A DNA stretch of 46,072 nucleotides from Clostridia bacterium (GTDB taxonomy: Bacteria > Bacillota_A > Clostridia > Christensenellales > Borkfalkiaceae), in the NCBI GenBank assembly GCA_017504735.1, contig JAFVQP010000002.1, positions 1-46,072 on the forward strand. Reading direction: 5' to 3'. Below, piece by piece: positions 25,287 through 34,056 of the stretch (position 1 is the first letter of the stretch; each line of letters starts with the position of its first letter). The notes beneath the pieces were generated by a model. That model ran no database searches and was not told the origin of the DNA. It saw nothing but the letters and a program-made list of their open reading frames with translations. A program made the position numbers and the translations under genes.

Positions 25287-27323
25287 ATGCCTTTAGAAAG
25301 TAGATTGAGCAAAATGAATATACGCGACCGTCTTGAATTGTTGCAAGACATTTACTTAACGAGTAAAGACGTCGACGAATTGGCGGAAGCATATATGTAC
25401 CTTTTAGGGGTTTTGAAAAAAAATCAACAGGAAAAGGGATTATACCTCTCCGAGCGGAACTGTGCGGTTGCGACTGAATTGCTGTACAATACGCGCGTAA
25501 AAGGACTCTTATTGCAATATTTCAACAATGGATATATGCAAGAGGACGGCGAAGCGCTTTTGTCGTATATTCAATCGAAAATCCCCAATGCGGAGAAAAA
25601 TGGTTTCTTAGAAACGAAGGCTCGTTTCGTTGCGCTTTCCGCATTTCTTGAAAAGGTAATCAAATCCATGGTGGATATCACCGTGTATTTGGGACAGGTT
25701 CAAGACGACGACGGCAACCTTTGCACGATGGAGATAGAACAGCTTCAACAGGCGATTATGAACATTCAGGCGGTGGAAGACAAAATTACTTCCGATCCGT
25801 TCAGCGGTGTGGACGTGCTTGGTGAAAACGTTGAGTTGTTCAACCTGAAAGCCAACATCAAGAAGGATATCGCAGTAGAAGTGGAATCGCTTAAAAAAGC
25901 GCTTGGCAACGTGCAGGACGCTGAGGCAAAACGCCTTTTGGATAATATGTCAACGCCGTTTAGCGAAGTGTATTCGGGCGGAGAATGCGAGTTTTTCCCC
26001 GTATTGCCCCTTCGCAAGGAAACGCGCGCGAACTGTTTGTTCTTATGCAGTCCTTTTTTGAGAGAAGTGCATTTGTACGTAAAGAGCTTTGCGGACGATA
26101 ACAAGCGTGATTTTGTTGTAATTGAGCCCAACCAGTTTAACGGTAAGAGCGCATCGACCATTCGTTCGATTTTCCAACTGTTAGAACAGCAGGGGAAGGA
26201 TTGCTTAATCAACGATATCAATGAATACCGCAATTCGGAAAATATAGAAGCGTTCCTTCGTGAAATGATCAATTTTGGGAAACGCGGACACTATATTTTT
26301 ATCATTGACAGCGTGGGGAAACGCAAATTTTACAATATGGCGTTTGAAATTGCCAAAACGGATGAAAGTTTGTCGATTATGGACGTCAGCTATGCATACT
26401 TAACGATGCCTGCATACAGCGATACAATTGAACTGTTTGAGGATAAGGGTATGATTACGGCGGCGGAATATTCGGAAGTTAGACAAAACATGCCGTTTAT
26501 GGGTTTCTGCGGTTTAAACGATGCAGTTGCCATGTTTGCAAAGAAAAAGGATTGGAAAAAAACGGCGATGAGATGGTCGCTTGACAATAAGCCCATCGCC
26601 TTGGAATATTTGGCTAATTTACCCTTGCAGGTGAATTTGATTGACAGCGGTTGGGGGGATTATTCCAATTTAACCCTGACGGTGGAAGAAAAGAAGCGTA
26701 GCTTCGATTACGATGATTTGGCAGGGATTAACACCGCAAACCTTCGTAAAATTGTAGATGGTCCGTACAATCTTTTTGAAAAGTGCGGATGTGTCACGGC
26801 ATACTGCTTGTTGGCGGGCGCAGACAGCGAAGTTTGGAAGACGTTAGACGCGGACGTGCAAAGCGAACGTTTGACCTTGGCAACCCGTTTGGTTATGCGT
26901 CTTTTGGACGTAGATATCGAACCGGAGGTAAAGGTTGTACCCAAAGAGGAGTGGACGTTAAAAGGCGCAGGCGGCGTTTGTTGTGACGGCGGTAAGAGAA
27001 TTGAGTATCGACAGGACTGTATCACCAATTACGATTGGATGGTGGGTACGGTTGTACACGAATGCTTCCATGCCTTCCAGCATAAGGCGGAGCGTGAGTG
27101 GAAACGTTGGTACTTTGATGAATTGGGGGTAACCAAAGGGCGTGTAAACGAGTGGGCTTACAACAACGGTTACGACACCCAGGCGAAAAAGTACCGTTAT
27201 TACTCGATTGACAAAAACAAAACGGCATATATGGTGCAAATTATCGAAAGTGACGCGCGCGCGTTTGAAATTGACTGTGAAAATGCCCGTGTAAAAGTAT
27301 TTCCTACGATAAAATTCGATTAA
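25287..27323 (+). CDS. Putative zinc metallopeptidase (HExxH) with an N-terminal P-loop-like region
   Basis: The 678-residue protein is not a known family to me. Near its C-terminus it has VVHECFHAFQH, with HExxH at 591-595, and about 60 residues later ESDARAFE (E654), the spacing and form of a gluzincin third ligand (E-x-D-A). This makes a zinc peptidase likely. Residues about 270-350 look like a degenerate P-loop NTPase: EPNQFNGKSAST in place of a full Walker A, and GHYIFIIDSVG as a Walker B-like strand. The N-terminus is helical. AAGGAGGG at 25274-25281 is 5 nt before the ATG. It follows the intra-operon hairpin and precedes the SF1 helicase by 14 nt. A protease gated by an inactive NTPase module is inferred, not shown. 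Confidence 0.7.
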   Translation: MPLESRLSKMNIRDRLELLQDIYLTSKDVDELAEAYMYLLGVLKKNQQEKGLYLSERNCAVATELLYNTRVKGLLLQYFNNGYMQEDGEALLSYIQSKIPNAEKNGFLETKARFVALSAFLEKVIKSMVDITVYLGQVQDDDGNLCTMEIEQLQQAIMNIQAVEDKITSDPFSGVDVLGENVELFNLKANIKKDIAVEVESLKKALGNVQDAEAKRLLDNMSTPFSEVYSGGECEFFPVLPLRKETRANCLFLCSPFLREVHLYVKSFADDNKRDFVVIEPNQFNGKSASTIRSIFQLLEQQGKDCLINDINEYRNSENIEAFLREMINFGKRGHYIFIIDSVGKRKFYNMAFEIAKTDESLSIMDVSYAYLTMPAYSDTIELFEDKGMITAAEYSEVRQNMPFMGFCGLNDAVAMFAKKKDWKKTAMRWSLDNKPIALEYLANLPLQVNLIDSGWGDYSNLTLTVEEKKRSFDYDDLAGINTANLRKIVDGPYNLFEKCGCVTAYCLLAGADSEVWKTLDADVQSERLTLATRLVMRLLDVDIEPEVKVVPKEEWTLKGAGGVCCDGGKRIEYRQDCITNYDWMVGTVVHECFHAFQHKAEREWKRWYFDELGVTKGRVNEWAYNNGYDTQAKKYRYYSIDKNKTAYMVQIIESDARAFEIDCENARVKVFPTIKFD

Positions 27324-27337
27324 AAAGGGGTAGAATT

Positions 27338-30300
27338 ATGCAGATTGACAGCTTTATTGTTGAGTTATTGCATATTGATGATATCAGCAATAACCGTCTA
27401 TTAGACTTGGACGGCGACGGTACGGCAAAGACCTATTATCTTACTTCGCAAGAGGAAAGCCGATTGCTTACCAACCTTACGATGATTGCAAAAGAACGTT
27501 ACGGAAAGGTAGGCAATACAATTTTAAGACATTCGGCGTTGGGTGAAGAACAAAGAATCGGTCAAGCGGTAAAATTTTTGGATTGGGAATGCGCAGACGG
27601 CACGAAAGACCCGAAAAAGCTGAACAAATACATAGACAGCACTTATAAGGACTTAAAAATGAAAGGGAACAATCCTCTTTTCCTGGGGATTGGCGGTTTG
27701 CGTTGGATTGTTTCCAACGGCAAAGGGGAATCGAAAGAAATCGTTTCGCCCATTTTGATTTATCCTATTCGTTTGATTCGTTCAGGCAGCAATACCCCCG
27801 TTACCATCGAATTTGTCAGTGACGACGTCTTCGTCAACCCTTGCTTGACAGCAAAGTTGGAAAGTATGTGGGGTAAGGAAGTAGCGAAAGCCTTCCCTCA
27901 TCCCAACGGTCCTCAAGCGGATTTGTCCGACCCTGTCAATTTGACGGCGCTTGGCGACGGTATCGCATATTTTAATGCAGTAAAGGCATATGCAGAGAAA
28001 AATGCCGCTGCAGACGTAAGCGGTAAGACCGTATTTAAATTGGAAGAAGTGGTTGCGATTTCGCAATATAATCATAACGAGCTGTGTAGCTACTATGATA
28101 TCCGTAAACATCGCGATTTGATTGACAGCAATCCTATGATTGACCGTATTTTCAACGAACGCGCCCCTGCAAAGCAGGCGGATATTACGACCCTTTCTGC
28201 GCCCGTGGCAATGATTTTGCCTCGTGACAGTGCGCAGGAAAATATGATTAAACGCATCGTCGCAGGGGAATCGATGATTATCAAAGGCCCCCCTGGAACG
28301 GGTAAAACCCAGACGATTGCCAACGTTGTTGCGGCGTTGTTGGCGGCGGATAAAAAAGTGTTGCTCGCTTCGCAAAAAGCGGCGGCGTTGACGGAGGTTT
28401 ACGGTAAATTACCGACCAAGCTTCAAAAATTTGTGATGCTTTTGGACAGTGAAACGGAAGAGCAGGCTGCAAACCTCAACCCTTCGACGGTGTTGTCCGA
28501 GTTGAAGGGCTTGCTTCGTGAAAGAAAGGCATTTGACGACAATGCGCGCGTGCAGGAACGTTATGAAGCGGCAAGAACGGAGTTGAACAAAGCCATTGAC
28601 TTTTTGGCGCGTTACGTAGAAACGACCTTTACGGACAATCTTGTTGCCGGGGTTAGCTACTTTGAAGCGCTTGACCGTTACTGCAAAAATGATTTGCGCA
28701 CGATTAAATTTACGGAAGCGTTGCGTGCTTTGCGCTGGACTCGTGAGGAATATGAAGTAACCGTTGAAGCGGTTGAAAAGATCGGCGGGTATTTCGATTT
28801 CTTGACGGGAGAAGGAAAGCACTCGATTAAGTTAAGCCCTTGGTATCCCTTGGACGGTATGGATATCAAGGATACGGAAGGCGCGTTAGACGCATACAAG
28901 CAGATTGCGGAAGATATCCAAGCCTTGTTAGAGGAAACCAAGGATATGATCGGTTCAAACGACGCTTTGGACGACGTCAGCTTGGCTTGCTTTGTTGCTT
29001 GGGTTGAATACGCTTTGTCGATGGCGGAAATGGAACGTATCGCTACGAGCGCGAAAAATACGCCCAGCGTATTCCAAGAAGCACAAAAATTTTTACAGGA
29101 ATATCTTAACAAGAAAGACAGCAAAAATCTCAAGGCATTCCGTATCCGCTACGAGGGCTTTGACGAGTTGGAAAGCTTAACGAAGAAAATTAACGCTGTC
29201 AACCTCGACCCTGCTTTGACGGTAGAGGATTGGAAGCTGTTCTATCAATACAAAGACGCTTTGACGACTTTGACGAGCGAAAAGAACATTACGACCTGTA
29301 TTAGCTTAGTAAGCCAGCTTACAGGGCAGGAATTGCGTATACAACAGCTGAAAACCACCTTCGGTGAAGTCTTCCGCACCAACCTTGCGGAGAGCGAAAA
29401 TGAGGCGATTTTGAAGGCGTATGAGCCTTTGTTGAAATACGTGGATACGGACGCAACCGCACCGAAAGCGCTTGACTTCAAGGGTAAGAATGCGGTGAAA
29501 GTATTGATGCCTCTTAGCTATTTGAACGACGTATCTTTTGCCGAGCTTTTGAAAGGTGTTGTCGCGTACAATGATTTGCAGGCGGCGGAGAAGGAAAGGG
29601 CGAATATTTACGCTTCGTTTAGCCGTATCTTGGGGAGAGAAGCGACGACGGAAGAAGTGCTTGCCTTCCTCATTTACATGAACTATGCACAGCGGTCGGG
29701 TAAGGTAAACGGGTACTGGAAACAGTTTATCGAGTTTGCGGATTGCGTAGCGGAATGTGTAGAGCACGCTGCGCGTACAACGGGTGAAAATTACACGCTT
29801 GGCGCTTTGCAAGAAGCGTACAAGGCGCATTTGGCATACGATAAGTTCCGTAACCAAGCTCAGCGTTTTATGGAGCTGATACAGCTTGAAAACGGTCAGG
29901 ATGAAGAAAACATTGCGGATCGTGTTGCGGCGGTTTTGGCTTGGTCAAAGTTTGCGCAAAGCTGCAATTTAGAACAATTGCAAAACCTCATGGAAGGTGC
30001 CGCAGAACGTCGTTCTGCTTGCAAAGAAGCGGTTGCACTGGCAAAGAAAATCGGTCAAGCATTGAAGGCGTTTGAGGAAACCTATTTCGAAAACTTGTAC
30101 AGTGTGAAAAACGTCAACGTTACCTTTAAGGAGTTGAAATTCTTCCTGACGCAGGCAACGGATAGAAACGCTGTGAATGCGGCGGTGCAATTTTTGGCGC
30201 GTACGCAAAACGAGGACAACCTTTTGCCCTTGGATACCTTCTTCCGTGGGTTTGAAAATAACCCCGAATGGCGTCAACTTGCGTCGTTTGAGGCGTATTT

Positions 30301-31885
30301 TGAACACGCTGTGTTTGGGCTTGCAATTAAGGCGTACTCTACCTTGCTTGGCAATGCGAGAAACGGCAGAGGCGCAATGGTGGACAGCGCTTTGGAAAAA
30401 TGGTGGGAAAAATCCACCGAGCTGGACGAAGCGCAGGTGGATCGCATTGAAAACCTTTGTATGCGCCGTTTAAAACCCGATGATCCCGATTTCGCGTTCT
30501 TGGAAGCGGAAAAGGCGAACGCAGGTTCCATTCGTTTGATGTTGAAACAACACGCAGTAGGTTTGATGAAGCTGAAAAAATGTTTCCTGCTCTCCCCGTA
30601 CTCGGTTAGCGTATTGTTCGGCGGGGAAGAATTCTTCGATTTTGACGTAGTAATTATGGACGAAGCGAGTCAGTTGACCCCGACGGGTGCATTGCCTGCA
30701 TTGCTGAGAAGTAAGCAATGCGTGTTGGTAGGGGACGAATATCAAATGCCGCCCATCAAACACTTTGCAAGCACGGCTGACCGTATCATCACCAACGACG
30801 ACGGCGATGAGTTTGCAATGGAAGCGGATTTGTCCATTCTTTCCTTTGCGTTGAAAAACGAGGCCTTTTTGTCCAATCAGTTGACCTGCCATTATCGTAG
30901 TGAAACAGAGTCCTTAATTGCATTCTCGCAAAAGAAATACTACCAAGGTATGCGTACTTTCCCTTGCGCAACGCCGAAAAAGGACGGGGTTGGTATCGTA
31001 GACGTTTACGTGCCCAACGGCGCGTTGGTAAATGGCAAAAACCAAGCGGAAGCGGCGGCGGTAATCGATTGTTTGCAACGCCATTTTGACAAATATTTTG
31101 ACGAGGAAACGGGCGTTTTGTCCGAATCGGTCGGTGTGGTAGCATTTGGTGTCGAACAACAACAGGCCATTTTGTCTGCAATCCCTGATGCGCTGAAAAA
31201 GAAAATTAAGCGTGCGGAAGAAAGTTTCCCTCATCCGATGAAGGAAAAATTAATCTTCTTCAAGACAATTGAAAAGGTGCAGGGTCAGGAAATCAACCAT
31301 TTGATTTTGTCGATGACTTACGGTAGAAGAGAAAACGGTGCGATTTACCAGCATTTTGGGGAATTGAACAACGGAAAGCTAGGGCAATGTATCTTCAACG
31401 TTGCCGTTACCCGTGCAAAGCGTTCGATTACGGTCATTCACTCGGTAAAAGCGAGCGATTTAGACAGCGAAAGAATTCAATTCATCAAAGAATATCTGTC
31501 GATGGCGGAAAACTTCAGCGATGAAAAGAGACAGTTCGTATCGCAAGAGCCTGGCGATGGCTTCCTGCGCAGCGTTGGTAACTTTATCGCTTCGTGCGGT
31601 ATTTCGGAAGATCGTATCGTGTATAATTACGGCGTAACCGAGGATTCCGTTCGTATCCCCATTGCCATTCTTTCCGAAGATAAGGAAAGGGCGTTGATGG
31701 GTATTTGGTGCGAGTGGATGCTTGCGAAGAAAACCGAGTATTTGGATTACAACGCAAGATACTTCAATACCTTACGCTATCGTGGTTGGAAATTGTATCG
31801 TGCGTTCGCACACGATTGGATTGACAACACCGTAGCGGAACAGGATAGACTGCGCGCGTTTATTATGGAAAACTTAAACCGTTAA
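27338..31885 (+). CDS. DUF4011-type SF1 helicase with a degenerate nuclease-like C-terminus
   Basis: The 1515-residue protein starts with a DUF4011-like region (NPLFLGIGGLRW... and SPILIYPIRLIR, about 110-150). The Walker A GPPGTGKT is at 317-324. A long helical insertion of about 700 residues separates it from Walker B VIMDEASQ (DEAS at 1108-1111), LVGDEYQMPP, KVQGQEINHLIL and the motif VI FNVAVTRAKRSI. This is the UvrD/DNA2-NAM7-like SF1 arrangement. The last 90 residues follow the pattern of the REase-like domain fused to such helicases (GIWCEW...RGWKLYRAFAHDWI), but the usual IDLA and GIECDG catalytic acids read IPIA and GIWCEW, so nuclease activity is probably lost. Relatives are frequent in anti-phage loci; here it would supply translocation or binding. 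Confidence 0.88.
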   Translation: MQIDSFIVELLHIDDISNNRLLDLDGDGTAKTYYLTSQEESRLLTNLTMIAKERYGKVGNTILRHSALGEEQRIGQAVKFLDWECADGTKDPKKLNKYIDSTYKDLKMKGNNPLFLGIGGLRWIVSNGKGESKEIVSPILIYPIRLIRSGSNTPVTIEFVSDDVFVNPCLTAKLESMWGKEVAKAFPHPNGPQADLSDPVNLTALGDGIAYFNAVKAYAEKNAAADVSGKTVFKLEEVVAISQYNHNELCSYYDIRKHRDLIDSNPMIDRIFNERAPAKQADITTLSAPVAMILPRDSAQENMIKRIVAGESMIIKGPPGTGKTQTIANVVAALLAADKKVLLASQKAAALTEVYGKLPTKLQKFVMLLDSETEEQAANLNPSTVLSELKGLLRERKAFDDNARVQERYEAARTELNKAIDFLARYVETTFTDNLVAGVSYFEALDRYCKNDLRTIKFTEALRALRWTREEYEVTVEAVEKIGGYFDFLTGEGKHSIKLSPWYPLDGMDIKDTEGALDAYKQIAEDIQALLEETKDMIGSNDALDDVSLACFVAWVEYALSMAEMERIATSAKNTPSVFQEAQKFLQEYLNKKDSKNLKAFRIRYEGFDELESLTKKINAVNLDPALTVEDWKLFYQYKDALTTLTSEKNITTCISLVSQLTGQELRIQQLKTTFGEVFRTNLAESENEAILKAYEPLLKYVDTDATAPKALDFKGKNAVKVLMPLSYLNDVSFAELLKGVVAYNDLQAAEKERANIYASFSRILGREATTEEVLAFLIYMNYAQRSGKVNGYWKQFIEFADCVAECVEHAARTTGENYTLGALQEAYKAHLAYDKFRNQAQRFMELIQLENGQDEENIADRVAAVLAWSKFAQSCNLEQLQNLMEGAAERRSACKEAVALAKKIGQALKAFEETYFENLYSVKNVNVTFKELKFFLTQATDRNAVNAAVQFLARTQNEDNLLPLDTFFRGFENNPEWRQLASFEAYFEHAVFGLAIKAYSTLLGNARNGRGAMVDSALEKWWEKSTELDEAQVDRIENLCMRRLKPDDPDFAFLEAEKANAGSIRLMLKQHAVGLMKLKKCFLLSPYSVSVLFGGEEFFDFDVVIMDEASQLTPTGALPALLRSKQCVLVGDEYQMPPIKHFASTADRIITNDDGDEFAMEADLSILSFALKNEAFLSNQLTCHYRSETESLIAFSQKKYYQGMRTFPCATPKKDGVGIVDVYVPNGALVNGKNQAEAAAVIDCLQRHFDKYFDEETGVLSESVGVVAFGVEQQQAILSAIPDALKKKIKRAEESFPHPMKEKLIFFKTIEKVQGQEINHLILSMTYGRRENGAIYQHFGELNNGKLGQCIFNVAVTRAKRSITVIHSVKASDLDSERIQFIKEYLSMAENFSDEKRQFVSQEPGDGFLRSVGNFIASCGISEDRIVYNYGVTEDSVRIPIAILSEDKERALMGIWCEWMLAKKTEYLDYNARYFNTLRYRGWKLYRAFAHDWIDNTVAEQDRLRAFIMENLNR

Positions 31886-31931
31886 ATCGGGCGTTTTATA
31901 AAAAAGATATATATAAGGAGAAAAAAATATT

Positions 31932-32651
31932 ATGCAACAACAGGCACAACAAAAAAACAAACCAGTAAATTCTATTGAAGCGGCTTTGGAAGCGGAAAAG
32001 ATGAAGCGTGAAAAAGAACGCAAAGAACAACACTTTGAAGAAGGCTTAAGCAAGCTTGTTGACAAAGTTATTGAAGAAGAGCTCAAGGCACAGCAAAACC
32101 AAGGCCAGCAAACGATTATCGGTGAGGTTTTGATGACTTTCCTTGACGTTGCTTTGGAAATGAAAGAAATGATGAAGACGATGCAAGCGATTAACGTTGC
32201 AATGGAATGTCTTGGCGATGCAATCGGCTTCTTGGATCAGGCGTTGGAATTTGACAATCAGTTGATTTCGAACAGCTTGGAGGTTAAGTACGGCTTCTTC
32301 CAGAGATGGAAACAAAAGCAACAGCAAAAGAAAGCGATGAAAAACAACATGCACCGTATGGAAATGGTGGTACAAAGCATCACCATGAAATACCAAATGG
32401 CAACGTCCATGATGGATATGTTCGGTAGCATGAATACCAAGTTGCATAAGATGATGAACCTTCGTATGGAAAAGCGTAAGAAGGCTAAGAAAGTAGAAAC
32501 AACGGTTTCCTCTAATGCAGACAGCCCTGCAAGAAAGATGATTGCAGAAGCAATGGCAAGCCGTGGTTTAACGCCTACGACGGCTCCTTCCGGCCCTGTA
32601 ACTGCACCTGGTGGCAATAACAGCGACGACAAAAGCGATATTTTGGATTGA
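31932..32651 (+). CDS. Small Met-rich helical protein, possible ESCRT-III-like partner of the AAA ATPase
   Basis: The 239-residue protein is almost entirely helical. A charged amphipathic N-terminal helix (about 8-50) is followed by long Met-rich helices: EMKEMMKTMQAINVAMECLG, a basic stretch KQKQQQKKAMKNN (about 125-138), then MEMVVQSITMKYQMATSMMD and MFGSMNTKLHKMMNLRMEKR. A Pro/Ser/Gly linker ends in the acidic tail DDKSDILD. Basic helical core, second Met-rich helix with an MN..L pattern, flexible linker and acidic C-terminal peptide are the layout of ESCRT-III (CHMP/Vps2) proteins, whose tails recruit Vps4. The next gene, 15 nt downstream, is a Vps4-like AAA ATPase. Homology is suggested by architecture only. 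PspA-like or generic coiled coil are alternatives. AAGGAG (31915) precedes the ATG by 11 nt. Confidence 0.7.
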   Translation: MQQQAQQKNKPVNSIEAALEAEKMKREKERKEQHFEEGLSKLVDKVIEEELKAQQNQGQQTIIGEVLMTFLDVALEMKEMMKTMQAINVAMECLGDAIGFLDQALEFDNQLISNSLEVKYGFFQRWKQKQQQKKAMKNNMHRMEMVVQSITMKYQMATSMMDMFGSMNTKLHKMMNLRMEKRKKAKKVETTVSSNADSPARKMIAEAMASRGLTPTTAPSGPVTAPGGNNSDDKSDILD

Positions 32652-32666
32652 TAAAAGAGGTGTATT

Positions 32667-33836
32667 ATGGCGGGAATTGGTAGAAAAAAGCCTTCGGAAG
32701 CCAACAACGATATGTCGTTGGATGAGTTGAAAGCGCAAGAGCAAGAGGTCAGCAATAAGATACGAGGCTTGCTTGCTGGGCGTAAAGATAAAAACGACAT
32801 CCCCCGTGAAGAAAAAGGGGAATTGCGTTTACACTATTCGAGATTGGCGCAAATTGCCAAAGCAATTGCAGGACGCAGTACGGATGGTGACGAACAAGAA
32901 AAATATGAAACCATGTTCAAAAAGGCGAGTGCGAAAGCGGAAATGTATGGTTCCGTTATTAAGAGCACGCCTGCAAAGACCACGATGGACGACATTAAGG
33001 GGCAGGAAGAAACCAAGCGTGTTGTTACCAGCTTTGCGTTCATGGCGGGTAACCCTCACCTTTTGGAACATTACAAAATGGGCGGTGGCTTAGGTCTTTT
33101 GATGTACGGCGCACCCGGTACTGGTAAAACGATGTTTGCGGAAGCAATTGCAAACGTTATGGATTTGCCCTTGTTCATCGTAACCCCTGCGGACGTATTC
33201 AAATCGTACGTTGGTGAATCGGAACAAGCAGTTAAGCAAATTTTCCAGGAAATCGACGCATGTCCTAACGGGGCAATTTTGTTCATTGACGAATGTGAAT
33301 CCATCTTCAGCCGTCGTTCGTCTGATGCAAAGGATTACAAGGCTGCAGTTACGACCGAATTGTTGCAGCGTATGAACGGTTTTGGCGTAAACGGTGCAAA
33401 GCGTGTTATGATCGGTGCAACCAACCGTCCCGACCAAATCGACCCTGCATACCTTCGTTATAAGCGTTTCTCGCACATGGTACACGTAACGCCCCCCGAT
33501 ATGCCCGCAAAGAGAGCTATTATCGAATCTCGTTTGAAGGGGATTGAATTGGACGGCATCACGGTAGATGAAGTAGCGGAAATGACCAAGGGCGAACGCA
33601 TCGTTATGACGGACATCGGTGAAAAGGTAGAGGTTGCGGGCTATTACTCCGCGGCTGATATTTGCGGTGCCGTAGAAGAAGCTTGTCGTTTGGCGTTGGA
33701 AAAGTTGGAAGAAACGCACTCCACCCAGCCTATTCCTTTGACGCGTGAAATGTTTGAAAAGGCATTTAAGAAAATCGGCCCTAGTATTTCGAAAGAAGTA
33801 TTGGATACCTACAACAATTTCCGTAGAGGGGACTAA
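32667..33836 (+). CDS. AAA ATPase of the Vps4/katanin type
   Basis: The 389-residue protein has one AAA module: Walker A GAPGTGKT (148-155), the pore-loop region FKSYVGESEQAVKQIF (about 178-193), Walker B ILFIDECES (D208-E209), sensor-1 GATNRPDQID (N253) and arginines in RYKRF (about 264-268). YVGESE-xx-VKQ-F and the small C-terminal helical lid are typical of the meiotic clade (Vps4, katanin, spastin). The N-terminal 110 residues form short helices ending YETMFKKASAKAEMYGSVI, comparable to the third helix of a MIT domain, the module that binds ESCRT-III tails. It is the last gene of the operon. It would form a hexamer that threads a partner's tail. Bacterial SpoVK/CbbX-type AAA proteins are the main alternative. 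Confidence 0.85.
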   Translation: MAGIGRKKPSEANNDMSLDELKAQEQEVSNKIRGLLAGRKDKNDIPREEKGELRLHYSRLAQIAKAIAGRSTDGDEQEKYETMFKKASAKAEMYGSVIKSTPAKTTMDDIKGQEETKRVVTSFAFMAGNPHLLEHYKMGGGLGLLMYGAPGTGKTMFAEAIANVMDLPLFIVTPADVFKSYVGESEQAVKQIFQEIDACPNGAILFIDECESIFSRRSSDAKDYKAAVTTELLQRMNGFGVNGAKRVMIGATNRPDQIDPAYLRYKRFSHMVHVTPPDMPAKRAIIESRLKGIELDGITVDEVAEMTKGERIVMTDIGEKVEVAGYYSAADICGAVEEACRLALEKLEETHSTQPIPLTREMFEKAFKKIGPSISKEVLDTYNNFRRGD

Positions 33837-33867
33837 AAAAATATTTTCACAATATAAAATGGCGAAA

Positions 33868-33911
33868 GGGGATATTGCGGTAAATTGCCGTAATATTCCC
33901 TCTTTTTTTTA
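33868..33911 (+). terminator. Rho-independent terminator of the ten-gene operon
   Basis: GGGGATATTGCGG (33868-33880) pairs with CCGTAATATTCCC (33888-33900), including G-T pairs. It is followed directly by TCTTTTTTTTAT. It lies about 30 nt after the AAA ATPase stop and defines the 3' end of the unit that began at 10194. Confidence 0.88.
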
Positions 33912-33941
33912 TAAAGGACGAAACTATTTTTCGATACGCTC

Positions 33942-33970
33942 TTGACAAGCGTATACATATTTGATAAAAT
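33942..33970 (+). promoter_or_regulatory. Sigma-A promoter of fucI
   Basis: TTGACA (33942-33947), a 17-bp spacer and TAAAAT (33965-33970), with an extended TG at 33962-33963, make a near-consensus promoter. The leader of about 80 nt includes a GC-rich hairpin-forming stretch (33978-34012). No catabolite-repression (cre) site was evident. Confidence 0.82.
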
Positions 33971-34056
33971 ATAAATATACTGGGGCGGTATGGCACGCTC
34001 CTGTGTTTATACAAAATAAAAATAATAAAGTTTTTTAGTTTTAAGGAGGAAAACTT

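Noticed and set aside
10194..33911. Prophage, plasmid or integrative island
   Set aside because: No integrase, recombinase, structural, relaxase or tRNA-associated attachment features were seen, and the codon style is that of the chromosome.
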